Positions 49,092 to 59,817 are shown, counted from the stretch's first letter. The stretch: 64,000 nt of DNA from Streptococcus parapneumoniae (GCF_037076355.1 NZ_AP026968.1:1132501-1196500); one strand, 5' to 3'. Program-made: numbers and translations. The notes: generated by a model not told the origin, from the sequence alone.

Positions 49092-50066
49092 TTATTGATG
49101 AACAGCTTGAGCTGCTGTGATAAGAGTCAAATTGTAAACATCTTCTGCACTACATCCACGTGAAAGGTCATTAACTGGCTTATTCAAACCTTGTAAAACA
49201 GGTCCCACAGCTGAGAAACCACCGAGACGTTCTGCAATCTTGTAACCGATATTTCCAGCTTCGATACTTGGGAAAATAAATACAGTTGCTTGTCCAGCAA
49301 CTTTACTTCCTGGAGCTTTTAAAGCTGCCGTTTCAGGGTGGAAGGCAGCGTCAAATTGCAATTCCCCATCTATTTCAAGATCTGGGCGTAGTTCGTGCGC
49401 ACGTTGTGTAGCTGCTACTACCTTATCAACGTTATCACCAAAACCAGAACCTTTACTTGAATAGCTCAACATAGCAATTTTTGGTTCTATACCAAACATT
49501 TTCGCAGTGATTGCTGAATTAATCGCAATTTCAGCCAAGGCATCTGCATCAGGATTGATATTGATAGCACAGTCACCAAATAGGTAACGTTCTGAACCAC
49601 GAGTCATTAGGAAGGCACCTGAAGTACGAGTAACATTAGGACGAGTTTTAATGATTTGAAGGGCTGGACGAACTGTTGCAGCAGTTGAGTGAAGTGCACC
49701 TGAAACCATACCGTCAACCAAGCCCATATATACTAGCATTACACCAAAGTAGTTAACGTCTTCACGTAAGAGTCTAGTAGCTTCTTCTTCTGATATCTTA
49801 CCGTTTCGACGTTCAACGAGCGCAGCAACCATTTCGTCAAACTTAGCGTAGTGGTCAGGATCGATGACTTCATAACCCTCGTGAATCCCTTCAATTTCAA
49901 GGTAAATTTTAATTTTTTCTGGTTTACCAAGCAAGACTGGAATAACATCTGTTTCTTTTACCAAGCGTTTCGTAGCTTGAAGAATACGAGGTTCTTTTCC
50001 TTCAGGTAGAACGATGCGGACATTTTTACCAACTAGGTTGGCTCTTAGACTTTCAAAAACTTCCAT
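49092..50066 (-). CDS. pta: Phosphate acetyltransferase
   Basis: The 324-residue enzyme of the Pta/EutD family has the conserved GMVSGALHSTAATVRPALQI near residue 130 and LNKPVNDLSRGCSAEDVY near the end. It converts acetyl-CoA and phosphate to acetyl phosphate for ATP production through acetate kinase. AAAGGAG is upstream. Confidence 0.97.
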   Translation of the reverse strand: MEVFESLRANLVGKNVRIVLPEGKEPRILQATKRLVKETDVIPVLLGKPEKIKIYLEIEGIHEGYEVIDPDHYAKFDEMVAALVERRNGKISEEEATRLLREDVNYFGVMLVYMGLVDGMVSGALHSTAATVRPALQIIKTRPNVTRTSGAFLMTRGSERYLFGDCAININPDADALAEIAINSAITAKMFGIEPKIAMLSYSSKGSGFGDNVDKVVAATQRAHELRPDLEIDGELQFDAAFHPETAALKAPGSKVAGQATVFIFPSIEAGNIGYKIAERLGGFSAVGPVLQGLNKPVNDLSRGCSAEDVYNLTLITAAQAVHQ

Positions 50067-50108
50067 GAGTTTTCTCCTTTAAAATAATAAATTATACTCT
50101 AATATATT

Positions 50109-51005
50109 TTATTGAGTATTAGTTGATAACTGTTTAATAAGGTTACTGAAATCATCCGGCAAGAGACTTGATACCTGCAAGTCTTGCTCTAAAAATGGAT
50201 GATAAAAGGATAGGTAATGGCAATGCAGGGCCTGACGTTGAATGCCGTCGTCCAGACTACCTCCGTACAAATCATCGCCCAACAAAGGGAAACCAATATG
50301 AGAAAAATGGACTCGGATTTGGTGGGTACGTCCAGTATGCAGGCGAATGTCGACCAAGTGGATATTTCCATAAGAAGCGACAATCTTGTAGGAAGTATGG
50401 GCGTACTTCCCACCTTTAGCTACTCTTCTAGTGATAATAGAGTCTTCATCACGCGCAATCGGAGCAATAATTTCTCCTTCAGGCTCTAAATATCCATCTC
50501 CTTTAACCAGAGCAAAGTAGCGTTTTTCAATGGACTTCTTCTGCAACTGCTTGTCTAATCGTGCATGGGCATAGCCGTGCTTGGCAAAGAGCATCAAGCC
50601 AGAAGTATCTCTATCAAGCCTGGTTACAATGTGAACCTGCTGATTTTCATAATTTTGCTTGACATAGTAACCCTTGATAAAATTGGCAATGGTATTGGAG
50701 TGGTTGACACTAGGAATAGACGCCACTCCATAGGGTTTATTCAAGACTAGAAAGTGGTCATCCTCATAGAGAATATCCAGTGAGCGCTCGATAGCTTCCA
50801 GAGTTTCAAAGCCTTCCTCAGCGGGAATATCAATAGTAACGCGGTCCCCAATATCCAATAGATATGTTGCATTTTGCGGTTGGTCATTGACCAGAATAGC
50901 CCCACCTCGAAACTTAATCTTGGCCAGCAGCCCCTTAGAAACCTCGTGCTTTTTCAAAAAGGTCTTAACCTTGACATGTTCATCTGCGATAAATTCAAAC
51001 CTCAT
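50109..51005 (-). CDS. RluC/RluD-family pseudouridine synthase
   Basis: 298 residues. An S4-like N-terminal segment ([20 protein letters not shown]) precedes the catalytic domain with the aspartate in [16 protein letters not shown] and the later [20 protein letters not shown]. It modifies rRNA or tRNA uridines. Its start overlaps the nadK stop by 4 bases. Confidence 0.95.
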   Translation of the reverse strand: MRFEFIADEHVKVKTFLKKHEVSKGLLAKIKFRGGAILVNDQPQNATYLLDIGDRVTIDIPAEEGFETLEAIERSLDILYEDDHFLVLNKPYGVASIPSVNHSNTIANFIKGYYVKQNYENQQVHIVTRLDRDTSGLMLFAKHGYAHARLDKQLQKKSIEKRYFALVKGDGYLEPEGEIIAPIARDEDSIITRRVAKGGKYAHTSYKIVASYGNIHLVDIRLHTGRTHQIRVHFSHIGFPLLGDDLYGGSLDDGIQRQALHCHYLSFYHPFLEQDLQVSSLLPDDFSNLIKQLSTNTQ

Positions 51006-51820
51006 TCATCCACCTCGCCGATAAAGGCATCCTTAACGCGGTTCCAGAAGCTGGTATGGCTAGGAGTCGCGACAAAGTGAATCTTATGATGATCAATTTG
51101 ATACTCGATTCGCTCGATACTACGAAAAGAATAGACACTATTGTCAATCGAAATGGTGTGGTAATCATTTCTTGTTGGAATGAGTTCAATCTTATCCTTC
51201 TTAGGCACAATAATGGAAGAGCCCAGCGTTCGATAGACACGATTATTGAGGCTGGCAATTTCTGTCAACTGCAGAGCTTCAATGGTAGGGTGTAAAACAG
51301 CACCGCCAAGAGACTTGTTATAGGCAGTACTACCAGTCGGTGTCGAAACTGTTAGCCCGTCTCCACGAAAACGCTCAAAGGGAACACCATTGATGACAAT
51401 ATCTGCCACCATGGTTCGATCGGATCTGCGAATGCTGGCTTCGTTGAGGGCACGAAAAATCTTGACCTCTCCATTTCCAAGAAAAACCTTCACATTCAAA
51501 ACCGGATAAGAAACCCTTGCTCCGGTATCCAGCTGCAAATTGGTCATTAACTTATCCAACTCAAAATCACGATAATCGGTATAAAAGCCCAGGTGTCCTG
51601 TATGAAGACCGATAAAGCGTACCTTATCAAGTTGGTCTTCGTACTTATGAAAAGCCGACAAGAGCATGCCATCTCCACCAATGGAAATGACAATGTCCGG
51701 ACTGCTGTCATTGAGTATAAACTGATTTCTCTTCAAACGATCTCGCAATTCATACAAAACCCTTTGACTCTGCGGTTTTCTATTGGCTATCAAGTCAATT
51801 CGTTTACCTGTATTCTTCAT
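51002..51820 (-). CDS. nadK: NAD kinase
   Basis: 272 residues. The nucleotide-binding [16 protein letters not shown] and the family motif [19 protein letters not shown] are present. It makes NADP from NAD and ATP. The ATG at 51820 gives the usual streptococcal length; an upstream GTG would add four residues. The gene overlaps relQ by 17 bases. Confidence 0.97.
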   Translation of the reverse strand: MKNTGKRIDLIANRKPQSQRVLYELRDRLKRNQFILNDSSPDIVISIGGDGMLLSAFHKYEDQLDKVRFIGLHTGHLGFYTDYRDFELDKLMTNLQLDTGARVSYPVLNVKVFLGNGEVKIFRALNEASIRRSDRTMVADIVINGVPFERFRGDGLTVSTPTGSTAYNKSLGGAVLHPTIEALQLTEIASLNNRVYRTLGSSIIVPKKDKIELIPTRNDYHTISIDNSVYSFRSIERIEYQIDHHKIHFVATPSHTSFWNRVKDAFIGEVDE

Positions 51821-52475
51821 CTGTATCGTCACTGTTTCCTACACCGTCATTTAATTTTCTACTCAAGGGATCAAAAAGTGCCTGGGCTTCTTGGATATCA
51901 TCTCGAATTTTACCCATTTCTTCATCCAACTGATGGGCGATTCTAGCAGTAATTTCCAGTCGCTTCTTAATCTCCTCTGGGAAATCCCCTTGGTACTTGT
52001 AGTTGAGAGAATGTTCTATCGTTGCCCAGAAATTCATGGCCAAAGTACGAATTTGAATTTCTGCCAAAATAGTCTTGGCTCCATTGATGGTGTCAACCAT
52101 ATATTCTACTACCACATGATAGGAACGGTAGCCTGATGCTTTTCGATGAGTAATGTAATCTCGCTCCTGTATGATTCGCATATCCTGACGCTTACGCAAA
52201 ATCTCCACCACTTCTCGGACGTCATCTACAAACTGAACCATCACACGTAAGCCAGCAATATCCTGCAAATCGTGTTCCAAGGTCGCATAAGTAATGCCAC
52301 GACGAGCCATTTTTTCCTTGATACTTTCAATTGGCTTGACTCGACCGGTCACAAACTCAATCGGAGAATGCTTATTTTGCTTACGATATTGCTTACGAAT
52401 ACCACGTAGTTTAATCTTTAACTCACCAACAGCTTGAATGTAAGGATCTAGAAATTCTTCCCATTCTAAGGTCAT
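51804..52475 (-). CDS. relQ: Small alarmone synthetase RelQ
   Basis: The 223-residue (p)ppGpp synthetase has [20 protein letters not shown] and the synthetase motif [20 protein letters not shown], without the hydrolase domain or regulatory tail of Rel. It responds to envelope and starvation stress in Firmicutes. The relQ-nadK-rlu-pta run is the conserved order. Confidence 0.96.
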   Translation of the reverse strand: MTLEWEEFLDPYIQAVGELKIKLRGIRKQYRKQNKHSPIEFVTGRVKPIESIKEKMARRGITYATLEHDLQDIAGLRVMVQFVDDVREVVEILRKRQDMRIIQERDYITHRKASGYRSYHVVVEYMVDTINGAKTILAEIQIRTLAMNFWATIEHSLNYKYQGDFPEEIKKRLEITARIAHQLDEEMGKIRDDIQEAQALFDPLSRKLNDGVGNSDDTDEEYR

Positions 52476-52557
52476 ATATTCTCCCTTGTTCTCATATTAT
52501 CCGTCAAAAATATCTTTGATTTTTTCTCCAGATTCATATACAATAAATACAATGCTT

Positions 52558-52586
52558 ATTATACCATAAGTGAAAAACGTTTACAA
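52558..52586 (-). promoter_or_regulatory. relQ operon promoter
   Basis: Minus TTGTAA (52581-52586), 17-base spacer and an extended -10 TGGTATAAT (52558-52566). Confidence 0.78.
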
Positions 52587-52599
52587 ATAGTTGTCATGG

Positions 52600-52885
52600 C
52601 TTTTCAATAGTTGAGTTTTTACTTATTTTTCATTAAAATCATTTTCGTTAATTGCTATCATTTTTTTTAATCGTATTCATCTTCGTATTCATTTTTACAA
52701 TCATCTTTGCCCGTATAGTTGAGAAGGTTTCAATTTACTTCTAATAGTTTACAAAAGGATCAGTGACTCATTTCACTGTTTTTATTTTTAATAAAACACC
52801 TCTCTATTCTTCATGTAAACGCTTTTTTGGACAATAGGACTTCTATTTTGGTTTCTAATCGTTCAAAATGCGTCTTTTTGCAAAA
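52600..52885. other. AT-rich gap containing the likely left attachment site of prophage 2
   Basis: No gene with a credible ribosome binding site is seen between the relQ promoter and the amidase terminator. Imperfect CGTATTCAT repeats lie near 52673-52700. The chromosome-phage junction should fall here, but the core cannot be fixed because the other end is outside the window. Confidence 0.5.
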
Positions 52886-52887
52886 TA

Positions 52888-52914
52888 AAAAACCGCAAGC
52901 CTGAGCCTGCGGTG
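52888..52914 (-). terminator. Terminator after the prophage 2 amidase
   Basis: Minus-strand stem ACCGCAGGC/GCTTGCGGT with a 4-base loop and TTTTTTATTTT. Confidence 0.85.
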
Positions 52915-52944
52915 AAAGAACAATTTAGAAAGTTTCCTTTCTAT

Positions 52945-53901
52945 TTATTTAACTGTAATCAAGCCTTCTGGCTCTACTGTGAATTCTGGCTTGTCTGCCA
53001 TTGTTCCGTCTGCGTTGATGTAGTACCAGCCTGTTCCGTCTGCGGACTGGACGAAGGCATTTGATACCATGGCACCTTCTTTACCGTCAAGATAATACCA
53101 AGTCTCCTTGTACTTGACCCATCCTGTCTTCATAGCACCCTCTACGTCGAAATAATACCACTTCTCAGCGATTTTCTTCCAGCCTGTAGCCATTTCACCT
53201 GACTGGTCAAACCAGTACCAGTTGCTGTCTGTGTGCTTCTTCCAGCGGTCTGCAAGCATGTAGCCTGAGCCGTCAAAGTAGTACCAAGTGCCGTTGATTT
53301 TCTCAAACTTATCTTTTGGATAAGAGCCGTCTTCTTTAACGTACCAGTAGCCAGTATCGTTTTTCTTCCAGCCCGCTTCAACGCTCAAGCCGTTTTCAAT
53401 ATCCTGCTTGAACTGTTCGCGGCTAATGCCCCATTTGGCTAGATATGGATAAGGGTCAATGTGGTCTGAATGGTTGTCGGGTTGGTTATTGGTGCAGTAT
53501 TCATGCGTTTTGATACCTGCCAAGTCGTCTGTATCAAGCGTTTTAGGCAAGCCTGCTTCATCTGCTAGATTGCGTAAGAGTTCGATATACAGACGGTAGT
53601 CAGCCATGAACTCTTCTGTAGTTGAATGGCTTTCAATCAATTCAACTGCTGCATAGCTTTCCGCATTCCAACCGCCCCCAACATCCCAAGAGCCGTTGTT
53701 TACAGGGCCTACTTGCATGACACGGCCATTCCCAACCACATGAGAGAAGAACCCAAGTTCAGGGTTCTTTCTATAGTGGTAGTCCACCTCATTCTGAGCT
53801 GTTGAGTTGCGGTTGCCTGTTGAGTGGGCGTGGACTTGTCTATAAGGTTGCACTCCGACTTGTGGCAAGCCTGTACGTAGTCTGCTTGTATCGATATCCA
53901 T
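52945..53901 (-). CDS. lytA: LytA-type N-acetylmuramoyl-L-alanine amidase
   Basis: 318 residues, the length of pneumococcal LytA. The amidase domain (residues 1-175, HAH at 24-26) is followed by six choline-binding repeats ([38 protein letters not shown] and others) and the end [12 protein letters not shown]. The TGWYY near residue 290 retains the Thr-Gly pair absent from the shorter S. mitis chromosomal forms. The start at 53901 overlaps the holin stop as TAATG, with AAAGGAC upstream. Confidence 0.96.
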   Translation of the reverse strand: MDIDTSRLRTGLPQVGVQPYRQVHAHSTGNRNSTAQNEVDYHYRKNPELGFFSHVVGNGRVMQVGPVNNGSWDVGGGWNAESYAAVELIESHSTTEEFMADYRLYIELLRNLADEAGLPKTLDTDDLAGIKTHEYCTNNQPDNHSDHIDPYPYLAKWGISREQFKQDIENGLSVEAGWKKNDTGYWYVKEDGSYPKDKFEKINGTWYYFDGSGYMLADRWKKHTDSNWYWFDQSGEMATGWKKIAEKWYYFDVEGAMKTGWVKYKETWYYLDGKEGAMVSNAFVQSADGTGWYYINADGTMADKPEFTVEPEGLITVK

Positions 53902-54236
53902 TACTCTTGTCCTTTCCATGCGTCATTCATCTGCTTGACGGCTGACTCCACAAAGGTGTCCAAGTCTTTGTCCGTCATGCTGATGTTGTATTTGGTTAGC
54001 TCTGCACGAATTTTAGCACGAGCCTGTGCCAGTTTTTCATCGCCCTTGTAGCCAGTTTCAGCAGCCACCTGCTCCACGGCATGAACTGCGTTCTTGGCTA
54101 GGATTTCAGCGATAATAACCGCTTTTTCTCCGCCTTTTCGCAAAAGATAATCTTTTACTGTTTTTACCATGCTGCCTGCGACTACCGCTAAAAAGCCTGT
54201 CGCAAAGGCAATGATGAGTTCGTTAAATTGTGTCAT
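53901..54236 (-). CDS. LL-H-family holin
   Basis: The 111-residue protein has a single clear membrane segment at about residues 5-24 and a soluble, acidic C-terminus with [18 protein letters not shown], as in the LL-H/phage holin group. It differs from the phi LC3-type holin of prophage 1, so the two lysis cassettes have different holins with related amidases. Confidence 0.92.
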   Translation of the reverse strand: MTQFNELIIAFATGFLAVVAGSMVKTVKDYLLRKGGEKAVIIAEILAKNAVHAVEQVAAETGYKGDEKLAQARAKIRAELTKYNISMTDKDLDTFVESAVKQMNDAWKGQE

Positions 54237-54250
54237 GTGTTTTTTCCTTT

Positions 54251-55120
54251 CTATTTTGGTTCATACACATCATAGATAGTATTGGGGTCTTTCGTTCTGA
54301 TAGCTTCATATTGAGCCTTTGTACCAACCCAATATTTCAAGGCTTGCCCACCGTTTTGGTTGATGATGTTTTGGCCAGGCGCACCATCTGCTCCTCTAGG
54401 CCCTTGAATGCCCTGCAGTCCTTGTTGCCCTCTTTCGCCTTGGACACCCTGCGGACCACGTTCTCCTGCAGCGCCTCGTTCGCCATCGTTGATATTATCC
54501 AAATGAGTGAAAGCAGAGGCTTTTAAACCTCTGTAATTCACTTCAATACGGACTTCAAACCAGCCACCAGAGCGCTGAGTAGCGTTCCACTGACCAAATT
54601 TACCATTTGCATCAGGCGTTTGATTTCTCAAAACACCCCAGCTATTATTCCCAAAACCACGGTAGTAATAATCAAGAGTATAGCCACTCGTGACTGCTTC
54701 GCCATCGTAGAATACATCCGCAAACAGATTCAATTGGCTAGTAGAGCCATTCTTATAAGACCCCTCAATACGAACGCTGGCATTCAAACTATGCCCATTT
54801 TCCCCTTTTAAGCTTTCTCTCTGGCTGAAGGTCAGATTGTCAAATGATGGACGATTTTCCAAGGCGGAAATCCTAGCCTTGATGGGGATATCATTGTATA
54901 ACTCCCATTTTTGAGCGTAAGTAGACAAGTCTTGGTGGGAGGTCAAGTAGCCTTTCTCTTCCAGCTCCGCTTTTGTAACAAGGGTTTCTGGATTGACTCT
55001 CGGTCTACTCTCAAGGGTGTCCAGTCTTTTCTTAACCTCCCTATCCTTTAGCTCTGAGTCTTCTTTGATCGCCTTGACATCCTCGCCGATTGCTCTTGCT
55101 AGATTTTCAAGGTTATTCAT
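54251..55120 (-). CDS. Collagen-like fibre protein
   Basis: 289 residues. A coiled-coil N-terminus ([20 protein letters not shown]) and a beta segment precede a Gly-X-Y stretch at about residues 210-250 ([19 protein letters not shown]), then a tip, [20 protein letters not shown], that is shared with the second collagen-like gene of this phage. Such triple-helix fibres connect baseplate and receptor-binding tip. The start at 55120 is favoured over a GTG at 55129. Confidence 0.85.
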   Translation of the reverse strand: MNNLENLARAIGEDVKAIKEDSELKDREVKKRLDTLESRPRVNPETLVTKAELEEKGYLTSHQDLSTYAQKWELYNDIPIKARISALENRPSFDNLTFSQRESLKGENGHSLNASVRIEGSYKNGSTSQLNLFADVFYDGEAVTSGYTLDYYYRGFGNNSWGVLRNQTPDANGKFGQWNATQRSGGWFEVRIEVNYRGLKASAFTHLDNINDGERGAAGERGPQGVQGERGQQGLQGIQGPRGADGAPGQNIINQNGGQALKYWVGTKAQYEAIRTKDPNTIYDVYEPK

Positions 55121-55125
55121 AGACT

Positions 55126-55458
55126 TCACGCTTTCGCTGCGTTATAAGTCGCTACCAAATCAAGATCGGCAATCTGGTCTACACGTCCGCTGACTTCAGT
55201 TACTTTGCCAAGAAGTGCGCTATTTTCATCTTGTCCCATGCTCGTGATTTTTTCCGCGATTTCTTTCAAGGTATCAAGGTTCTCAGGCGTTCCTTCACCC
55301 AAGATTTCAGCCTTAACCTCGGATTTAGCTTGAGTAACTGCCTGTGAGATAGCTTGATTCATTGCTGAAGTCTCCACTTTAGTGCTGACGCTTTGCTTCA
55401 CTTCCTTGATATCTGCTCCTACTGCTTGTGCAAATGCTGTTAATTTTGTAGTATCCAT
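55126..55458 (-). CDS. Small fibre/baseplate-module protein, partner of the prophage 1 copy
   Basis: The 110-residue protein's first 66 residues are identical to the prophage 1 copy. The end (EKITSMGQDENSALLGKVTE) differs, so the identity block ends inside the gene. Function unknown. Confidence 0.7.
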   Translation of the reverse strand: MDTTKLTAFAQAVGADIKEVKQSVSTKVETSAMNQAISQAVTQAKSEVKAEILGEGTPENLDTLKEIAEKITSMGQDENSALLGKVTEVSGRVDQIADLDLVATYNAAKA

Positions 55459-56165
55459 TTTGTGTTACACCTTTCCTAAATTGTAATAAAAGAGTAGGTC
55501 TGGCAATTCCTGACCTACTGGGCTCTCGCCTACAGTTCTACCTGCAAGCTGTTTTTCGACTTCTTTTGCGATGTCCAGCTCCTTTAAAGCATGGACTTCT
55601 TCTGTGACCAATTCCTTATCTGAGGCAACTATCTGGATATGGACAGATTTATCACTGGGGAAAACATAGCCTCCAGCCGTGATTTCCAAGCGATAGCTCC
55701 CAATCGGCAAGATAGCGTCCAGATGAAAACTCACACCTTGACTGGTAACAGCTACCTGCTTCTTCCACTGGTAGCCCTCCTTGGTCAGACTGATCAGCGC
55801 CTCCTCCCCTTCCAGAGAGGAAATCACTTGGTAGTCCTCGTCTAAGAGGGCAAAACCAAAGGTAGAAGCCAAGTCCCCTTGTTTAATCAGGTGACCTCCG
55901 TCAATCTGTACGAGATTGGTCATATTGAGATTACAGACCATTCTGCACCTCTTTCTATCTAATCATCTACTAAGATGTCTTCCTTAATCTCCAATTTTTC
56001 AAAATCGTTGAATAAGCGGTCTATGTAGCCATTACCTCCTAAAGCCTTGTAGCTTTTGTGCAGACTTTCCACTAGGGAAAATTCGTCTTTTGAAGTGAAC
56101 CCTCTACGAATAGCCCGTCGCATATCACGGTCAAGGCGCAACTTCATGGTATTTAGATGCGCCTC
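55259..56165. repeat. 907-bp direct repeat, copy 2 (identical to 1747-2653)
   Basis: Same orientation and no internal differences seen by eye. The flanks differ at 55258 and 56166. Confidence 0.9.
55465..55941 (-). CDS. BppU-like baseplate upper protein
   Basis: The 158-residue protein is identical to the one in prophage 1. Here it lies in a siphovirus tail module, so the gene has moved between a myovirus and a siphovirus. The fold pattern suggests an attachment role for receptor-binding proteins; this is inferred from sequence style. Confidence 0.6.
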   Translation of the reverse strand: MVCNLNMTNLVQIDGGHLIKQGDLASTFGFALLDEDYQVISSLEGEEALISLTKEGYQWKKQVAVTSQGVSFHLDAILPIGSYRLEITAGGYVFPSDKSVHIQIVASDKELVTEEVHALKELDIAKEVEKQLAGRTVGESPVGQELPDLLFYYNLGKV

Positions 56166-56396
56166 GTCGTGTACTTTCAACTTCTCTTGTACTTCATCGA
56201 TTTTGGAATTGCTATCTTTAGCGGTAGTCTGGACATCTTTAATCTGTTTCTTGACATCGGTTAGTTCCGAGACGATTTTATCTGTTTCTTCCTTGGCTTT
56301 TTTCGGTAACCGATAGCTTATCCAAGCAATGATTGTTGGAGTTAGCACTGGCATTACGCTAGTGAAAAAGTGTTCTATTTTCTCAAAGACATCCAT
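55959..56396 (-). CDS. Membrane-anchored coiled-coil phage protein
   Basis: The 145-residue counterpart of the prophage 1 gene: a single hydrophobic N-terminal segment, a coiled coil, and a globular end that is identical to the other copy. The N-terminal third differs (MDVFEKIEHFFTSVMPVLTP). A start two codons earlier is possible. Function unknown. Confidence 0.62.
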   Translation of the reverse strand: MDVFEKIEHFFTSVMPVLTPTIIAWISYRLPKKAKEETDKIVSELTDVKKQIKDVQTTAKDSNSKIDEVQEKLKVHDEAHLNTMKLRLDRDMRRAIRRGFTSKDEFSLVESLHKSYKALGGNGYIDRLFNDFEKLEIKEDILVDD

Positions 56397-56406
56397 AAGC
56401 ACCTCG

Positions 56407-56559
56407 CTAGCCTGCCAGATGGCTCAGACCACGTCGCTTCAATTCCTTGCGCACACGGTCTTTCCAGCGTTTATGTACCCATGAAAAGTCAACTGCTCCA
56501 CGTTCCAGTAGGTTGATGTACATATCGATTTTTGCTTGGTCTAGTGTAATCTTACTCAT
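56407..56559 (-). CDS. Small basic phage protein (50 residues)
   Basis: MSKITLDQAKIDMYINLLER then WVHKRWKDRVRKELKRRGLS. The start at 56559 has GGAGG upstream and overlaps the DUF1366 gene by 8 bases. It holds the place of XkdX-type small proteins but lacks a clear motif. Confidence 0.7.
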   Translation of the reverse strand: MSKITLDQAKIDMYINLLERGAVDFSWVHKRWKDRVRKELKRRGLSHLAG

Positions 56560-57148
56560 CGTTGCTACCTCCATTGTCTTCACTAGGGCTCTCTTGGTTT
56601 GTCGTTTCAGAAATGTCATCTTCTTTCTCGCTTTCTTTGTTATCTTCTACCGCTGGGGTTGGTTGTGCAGGCGCTTCTGCTACTGGTTGTTCAGTAGTTG
56701 GCTGCGCTGGGGCTGGTTCTGCCTCTTCAGCTTGGTTTTCTGTCTCCGTAACCTGAGGGGCGTTCTCTTCTGCCTCCTCTTTCTCCCCCTGGTCAGGCTC
56801 TCCTTGAGCTTCCAGCTCTTCCAATCGCGCTAAGATATCCTCAATATCCTGAGCATTCTGGAGATTGACCTTCTGCATACCATCCATGAGCTGATTGGCT
56901 CTCTCCAGCGCTTCCGTCGTTTTAGCCCATTGTTCTTGGTTCTTGACAATGGCACTAGTCGGGTCAAGTTCGGTGCGAACCAATTCTAAAACCGCTTGGA
57001 TAAGGGCGTCCTCACTATCCTGTGTATGGTCACCTAGCAATTCGCACTGCTCATAAGAATAGCGCCCCTTGTTTTCCATCTTGATGGCGACAACTGTTAC
57101 ATTTTCCCCACCTTTCAAGTAGGGCTTGATTGCAAGTTCATAGCTCAT
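56552..57148 (-). CDS. DUF1366 phage protein
   Basis: 198 residues. The DUF1366 N-terminus (MSYELAIKPYLKGGENVTVV, then ELVRTELDPTSAIVKNQEQW) is followed by a coiled-coil segment and a Glu/Pro/Ala-rich low-complexity tail of about 80 residues. It is equivalent to the longer DUF1366-like gene of prophage 1. Function unknown. Confidence 0.82.
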   Translation of the reverse strand: MSYELAIKPYLKGGENVTVVAIKMENKGRYSYEQCELLGDHTQDSEDALIQAVLELVRTELDPTSAIVKNQEQWAKTTEALERANQLMDGMQKVNLQNAQDIEDILARLEELEAQGEPDQGEKEEAEENAPQVTETENQAEEAEPAPAQPTTEQPVAEAPAQPTPAVEDNKESEKEDDISETTNQESPSEDNGGSNDE

Positions 57149-57351
57149 TTGTTACTTCCTTTCATTTTTGCTTGCATTTCGTCAAATAGTTCTTTGAGGG
57201 CTGGTTCATATTCCAGCACGGCTTTAAAGCCCCGTAATTCAGCTAAAGCCAGCGTATAGTGCGCTTCTAAATGCGCACGATTCAATTCGCCTTCAGCCAA
57301 GCGGTTAGCGAGCGACTCAGCGACTAGCTTGTCGATTGTGTTATTATCCAT
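57145..57351 (-). CDS. Small helical tail-module protein (68 residues)
   Basis: MDNNTIDKLVAESLANRLAE and a helical EYEPALKELFDEMQAKMKG. It overlaps neighbours by 4 and 8 bases. Function unknown; it may be a fibre-assembly helper. Confidence 0.68.
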   Translation of the reverse strand: MDNNTIDKLVAESLANRLAEGELNRAHLEAHYTLALAELRGFKAVLEYEPALKELFDEMQAKMKGSNK

Positions 57352-58795
57352 GTGTGTTCTCCATTTCTTTGATTTTCTGGTCTAGTTCTTGGACAGCCTT
57401 CAGCAAGTAGGGTATGAATTTCGAATAGTTGATAGACAGATAAGATGTTACCTCATCTGTTTCAACTGCATGAGGGACTACCTCTTGTACTTCCTGCGCA
57501 ATCAAACCAACCTCTTCATGTTTCTGGCTCTCGATAAAATCAAAAGAGACCATGTTCAATGCTTGGATTTTATCCAAGGCATTAACTGGACTCTCTTTAA
57601 TATTTTCTTTCAAGCGCCTATCTGAACTCGAAGTAATACCTGCATAGCCTCTCCATTTTGCTGTAGTGATTTGATTCCACCAGACGACGGCATTCTCTCC
57701 TCCAGCTGGGTTTGATCCAGCACCATAAATATCTGCATTTCCTGTCCAGATACCTTTATTAGCATTAATCTTGCTATAGAAATTAACGTTTGTAGAGCCA
57801 GAAAAGTCAACATTCCCATAAAAACTAACTGTATTCTTACAATACATCTGCCCATCTGTGTCCACATGCCAGGAGTTCGGTCCAGCTTGGTTCCAGTTAT
57901 CGCCCCAATTAGCCCAAAAAGCTGTCTTAGTACCATAACCAGCACCATTACCCATACCGACCGAGAATTGATTCACTCCAGAAATCCAGCGACCGCCTCC
58001 ATTATCAAACTGACCCAAGGTAAAACCTCCAATTTCACCTTGATAGGCTTGTAAGAAGGTTGAACTAGACACAACAGATTCAATCTTGGTTGTGAAGATT
58101 TGCTTGGAGGTCAGCTTGTCAATCAAGGCATCTCTAGCGGTCAGGTTCCGAATCAGGGCATCGTCTACGCTGATTTTATCCCCTGTGATGGCACCTGCTT
58201 GTATATGGTCAGCAGTGACAGAACCAGCGGCCATCTTCCTAGCTGTTACAGCACCATCTACCAACATATCTGACTGTACTCGAACGTGTGGAGCGATGAT
58301 ATCCACACCTCTAGGGCTTGCGGAAATGGTAGAGGCTAACTGCTCACCAGTTAGAGTAGTAGCGCCGATAGTAACACCTTCTGGCGTAACTTGTACCCTA
58401 GCACTGTTAGCAGCATCTCGCACTTCCTGCCTGATTTCTTTAGCAGTCTGAGCGATGGCGCTCTTAACATTCGTATCAAAGAATTGGGTCAGCGCCCCTT
58501 GGTTATTCTGCTGGATTTTGCCCCACAGGGTGCTGTTTGGGTCTCTCAATTCCAGTTCAATAGAACGCATATCCTTGAAGAGACCTGACAGGGTACGTTG
58601 CGTTACAGTAGGCTCCACGAAGCTAGTCGGGAAATCCCCCTGCTCCAGCTGAATATCCGTCAGCACCGTGTCACCCACACAGCCCATATGATGGAGTTTC
58701 AGCAGTTCATCTCGTGTCCGTGGCTGAAATACCTTATAATACCGTCCGTTATGCTCAAGAGCAGGCGAACGAACGTTTTGAATAGTAATATCCAT
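57344..58795 (-). CDS. Tail fibre with C-terminal S74 intramolecular chaperone
   Basis: 483 residues. A baseplate-binding N-terminus and a helical stretch at about 60-130 lead to a beta-rich fibre body. The end, SDRRLKENIKESPVNALDKI then EEVGLIAQEVQEVVPHAVE, is the peptidase S74 domain, which folds the trimer and then cuts itself off before the Ser-Asp site. It lies in the siphovirus tail-tip module. Confidence 0.92.
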   Translation of the reverse strand: MDITIQNVRSPALEHNGRYYKVFQPRTRDELLKLHHMGCVGDTVLTDIQLEQGDFPTSFVEPTVTQRTLSGLFKDMRSIELELRDPNSTLWGKIQQNNQGALTQFFDTNVKSAIAQTAKEIRQEVRDAANSARVQVTPEGVTIGATTLTGEQLASTISASPRGVDIIAPHVRVQSDMLVDGAVTARKMAAGSVTADHIQAGAITGDKISVDDALIRNLTARDALIDKLTSKQIFTTKIESVVSSSTFLQAYQGEIGGFTLGQFDNGGGRWISGVNQFSVGMGNGAGYGTKTAFWANWGDNWNQAGPNSWHVDTDGQMYCKNTVSFYGNVDFSGSTNVNFYSKINANKGIWTGNADIYGAGSNPAGGENAVVWWNQITTAKWRGYAGITSSSDRRLKENIKESPVNALDKIQALNMVSFDFIESQKHEEVGLIAQEVQEVVPHAVETDEVTSYLSINYSKFIPYLLKAVQELDQKIKEMENTHG

Positions 58796-58798
58796 GTG

Positions 58799-59212
58799 TT
58801 AGTCTCCTATTTTTCTATAGAATGGAATGTCTATATAAGTGTATTCTTGAGGTTCAGTGCCACCTGCTGGAACCCAGTTGTAGTAACCGTAAACATAATC
58901 GCTATTTTTTTCAAAAGATAGTTTTGCTAAAAAGCCAACAAAATTTGATAGTGCTGTTTTCACGACTGTTTTTACGAATGGATATTTCAGTCCATGTTCT
59001 CTTGATTTTAAATAATAAATACCATTCACCAAAGCATCGGAAGTGTCAAGATCTCTAAAATAAACAGTAATAGTTTTTTCATACTCGTTTTTTACCATGG
59101 AACAAGAAAATGTCCCAACTAATTCAAAACGAACTTTCTCCCAAACAAGCCTATCACCTACATACCGCTGGATGATTTCCTTGCCACCCACGTAAATTCC
59201 TTCTCTAGCCAT
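58799..59212 (-). CDS. Conserved tail-tip protein (137 residues)
   Basis: MAREGIYVGGKEIIQRYVGD followed by mostly beta strands. The N-terminus is a common one among streptococcal phage tail-tip proteins. AGGAGG lies upstream. The molecular role is unknown; a fibre or plug function is inferred from location. Confidence 0.68.
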   Translation of the reverse strand: MAREGIYVGGKEIIQRYVGDRLVWEKVRFELVGTFSCSMVKNEYEKTITVYFRDLDTSDALVNGIYYLKSREHGLKYPFVKTVVKTALSNFVGFLAKLSFEKNSDYVYGYYNWVPAGGTEPQEYTYIDIPFYRKIGD

Positions 59213-59220
59213 ACTACCTC

Positions 59221-59817
59221 CTACGTACTACTGTAGATATCATAGATAGTATTACTATCCTTGTTAGGAATCGCGTCATATTGAGACCTTGTGCCAGCCC
59301 AATATTTCAGCGCTTGTCCACCATTCTGATTGATGATGTTCTGACCAGGCGCTCCAGCTGGCCCCACTGGGCCACGTTCTCCTGTGGCACCTCTCGCGCC
59401 TGCTGGACCTGTGTTTCCTTGAGGTCCTCGTTGACCTTCTGGGCCTCTCGGCCCTACTGCGCCTGCTGGGCCTGTTAGGCCTGCCGGACCTCTCGCACCC
59501 TGTGGGCCTGTTGGGCCTGCCGGACCCTGTGGGCCTTGTGCACCTTTTAAGCCCTCCCTCTGTTGACTCGTCAGGTTCTCGAACCGCATAACACCGTCCG
59601 CTCCTCGTGGTCCTGTTTCCCCACGTTCTCCACGATCACCTTTTGGTCCCGTCAGATATTGAAGAGCTGAGAATCGGTCACGGCCATTTCCGACCTTGAC
59701 CTTACCTGTGTCGCTCTCTATACCTAACTCTCCATCAAGTAAGACCAGAGTGCTACTTGCCCAGTCACTCGCTGACATACGCTTGTGTTGAACCCTTACT
59801 GGGATTGTCTCTGTCAT
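59221..59817 (-). CDS. Collagen-like tail fibre protein
   Basis: 198 residues. The N-terminus has the phage fibre motif [20 protein letters not shown]. Gly-X-Y triplets ([19 protein letters not shown] and following) fill about residues 50-155, and the tip [20 protein letters not shown] matches the other collagen-like gene. It probably forms a triple-helical fibre. The gene overlaps the Tal-like gene by 4 bases. Confidence 0.9.
   Translation of the reverse strand: MTETIPVRVQHKRMSASDWASSTLVLLDGELGIESDTGKVKVGNGRDRFSALQYLTGPKGDRGERGETGPRGADGVMRFENLTSQQREGLKGAQGPQGPAGPTGPQGARGPAGLTGPAGAVGPRGPEGQRGPQGNTGPAGARGATGERGPVGPAGAPGQNIINQNGGQALKYWAGTRSQYDAIPNKDSNTIYDIYSST

Noticed and set aside
50168..50489. 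Rightward ORFs antisense to the pseudouridine synthase gene
   Set aside because: They lie fully within a well-conserved gene on the other strand and lack ribosome binding sites.
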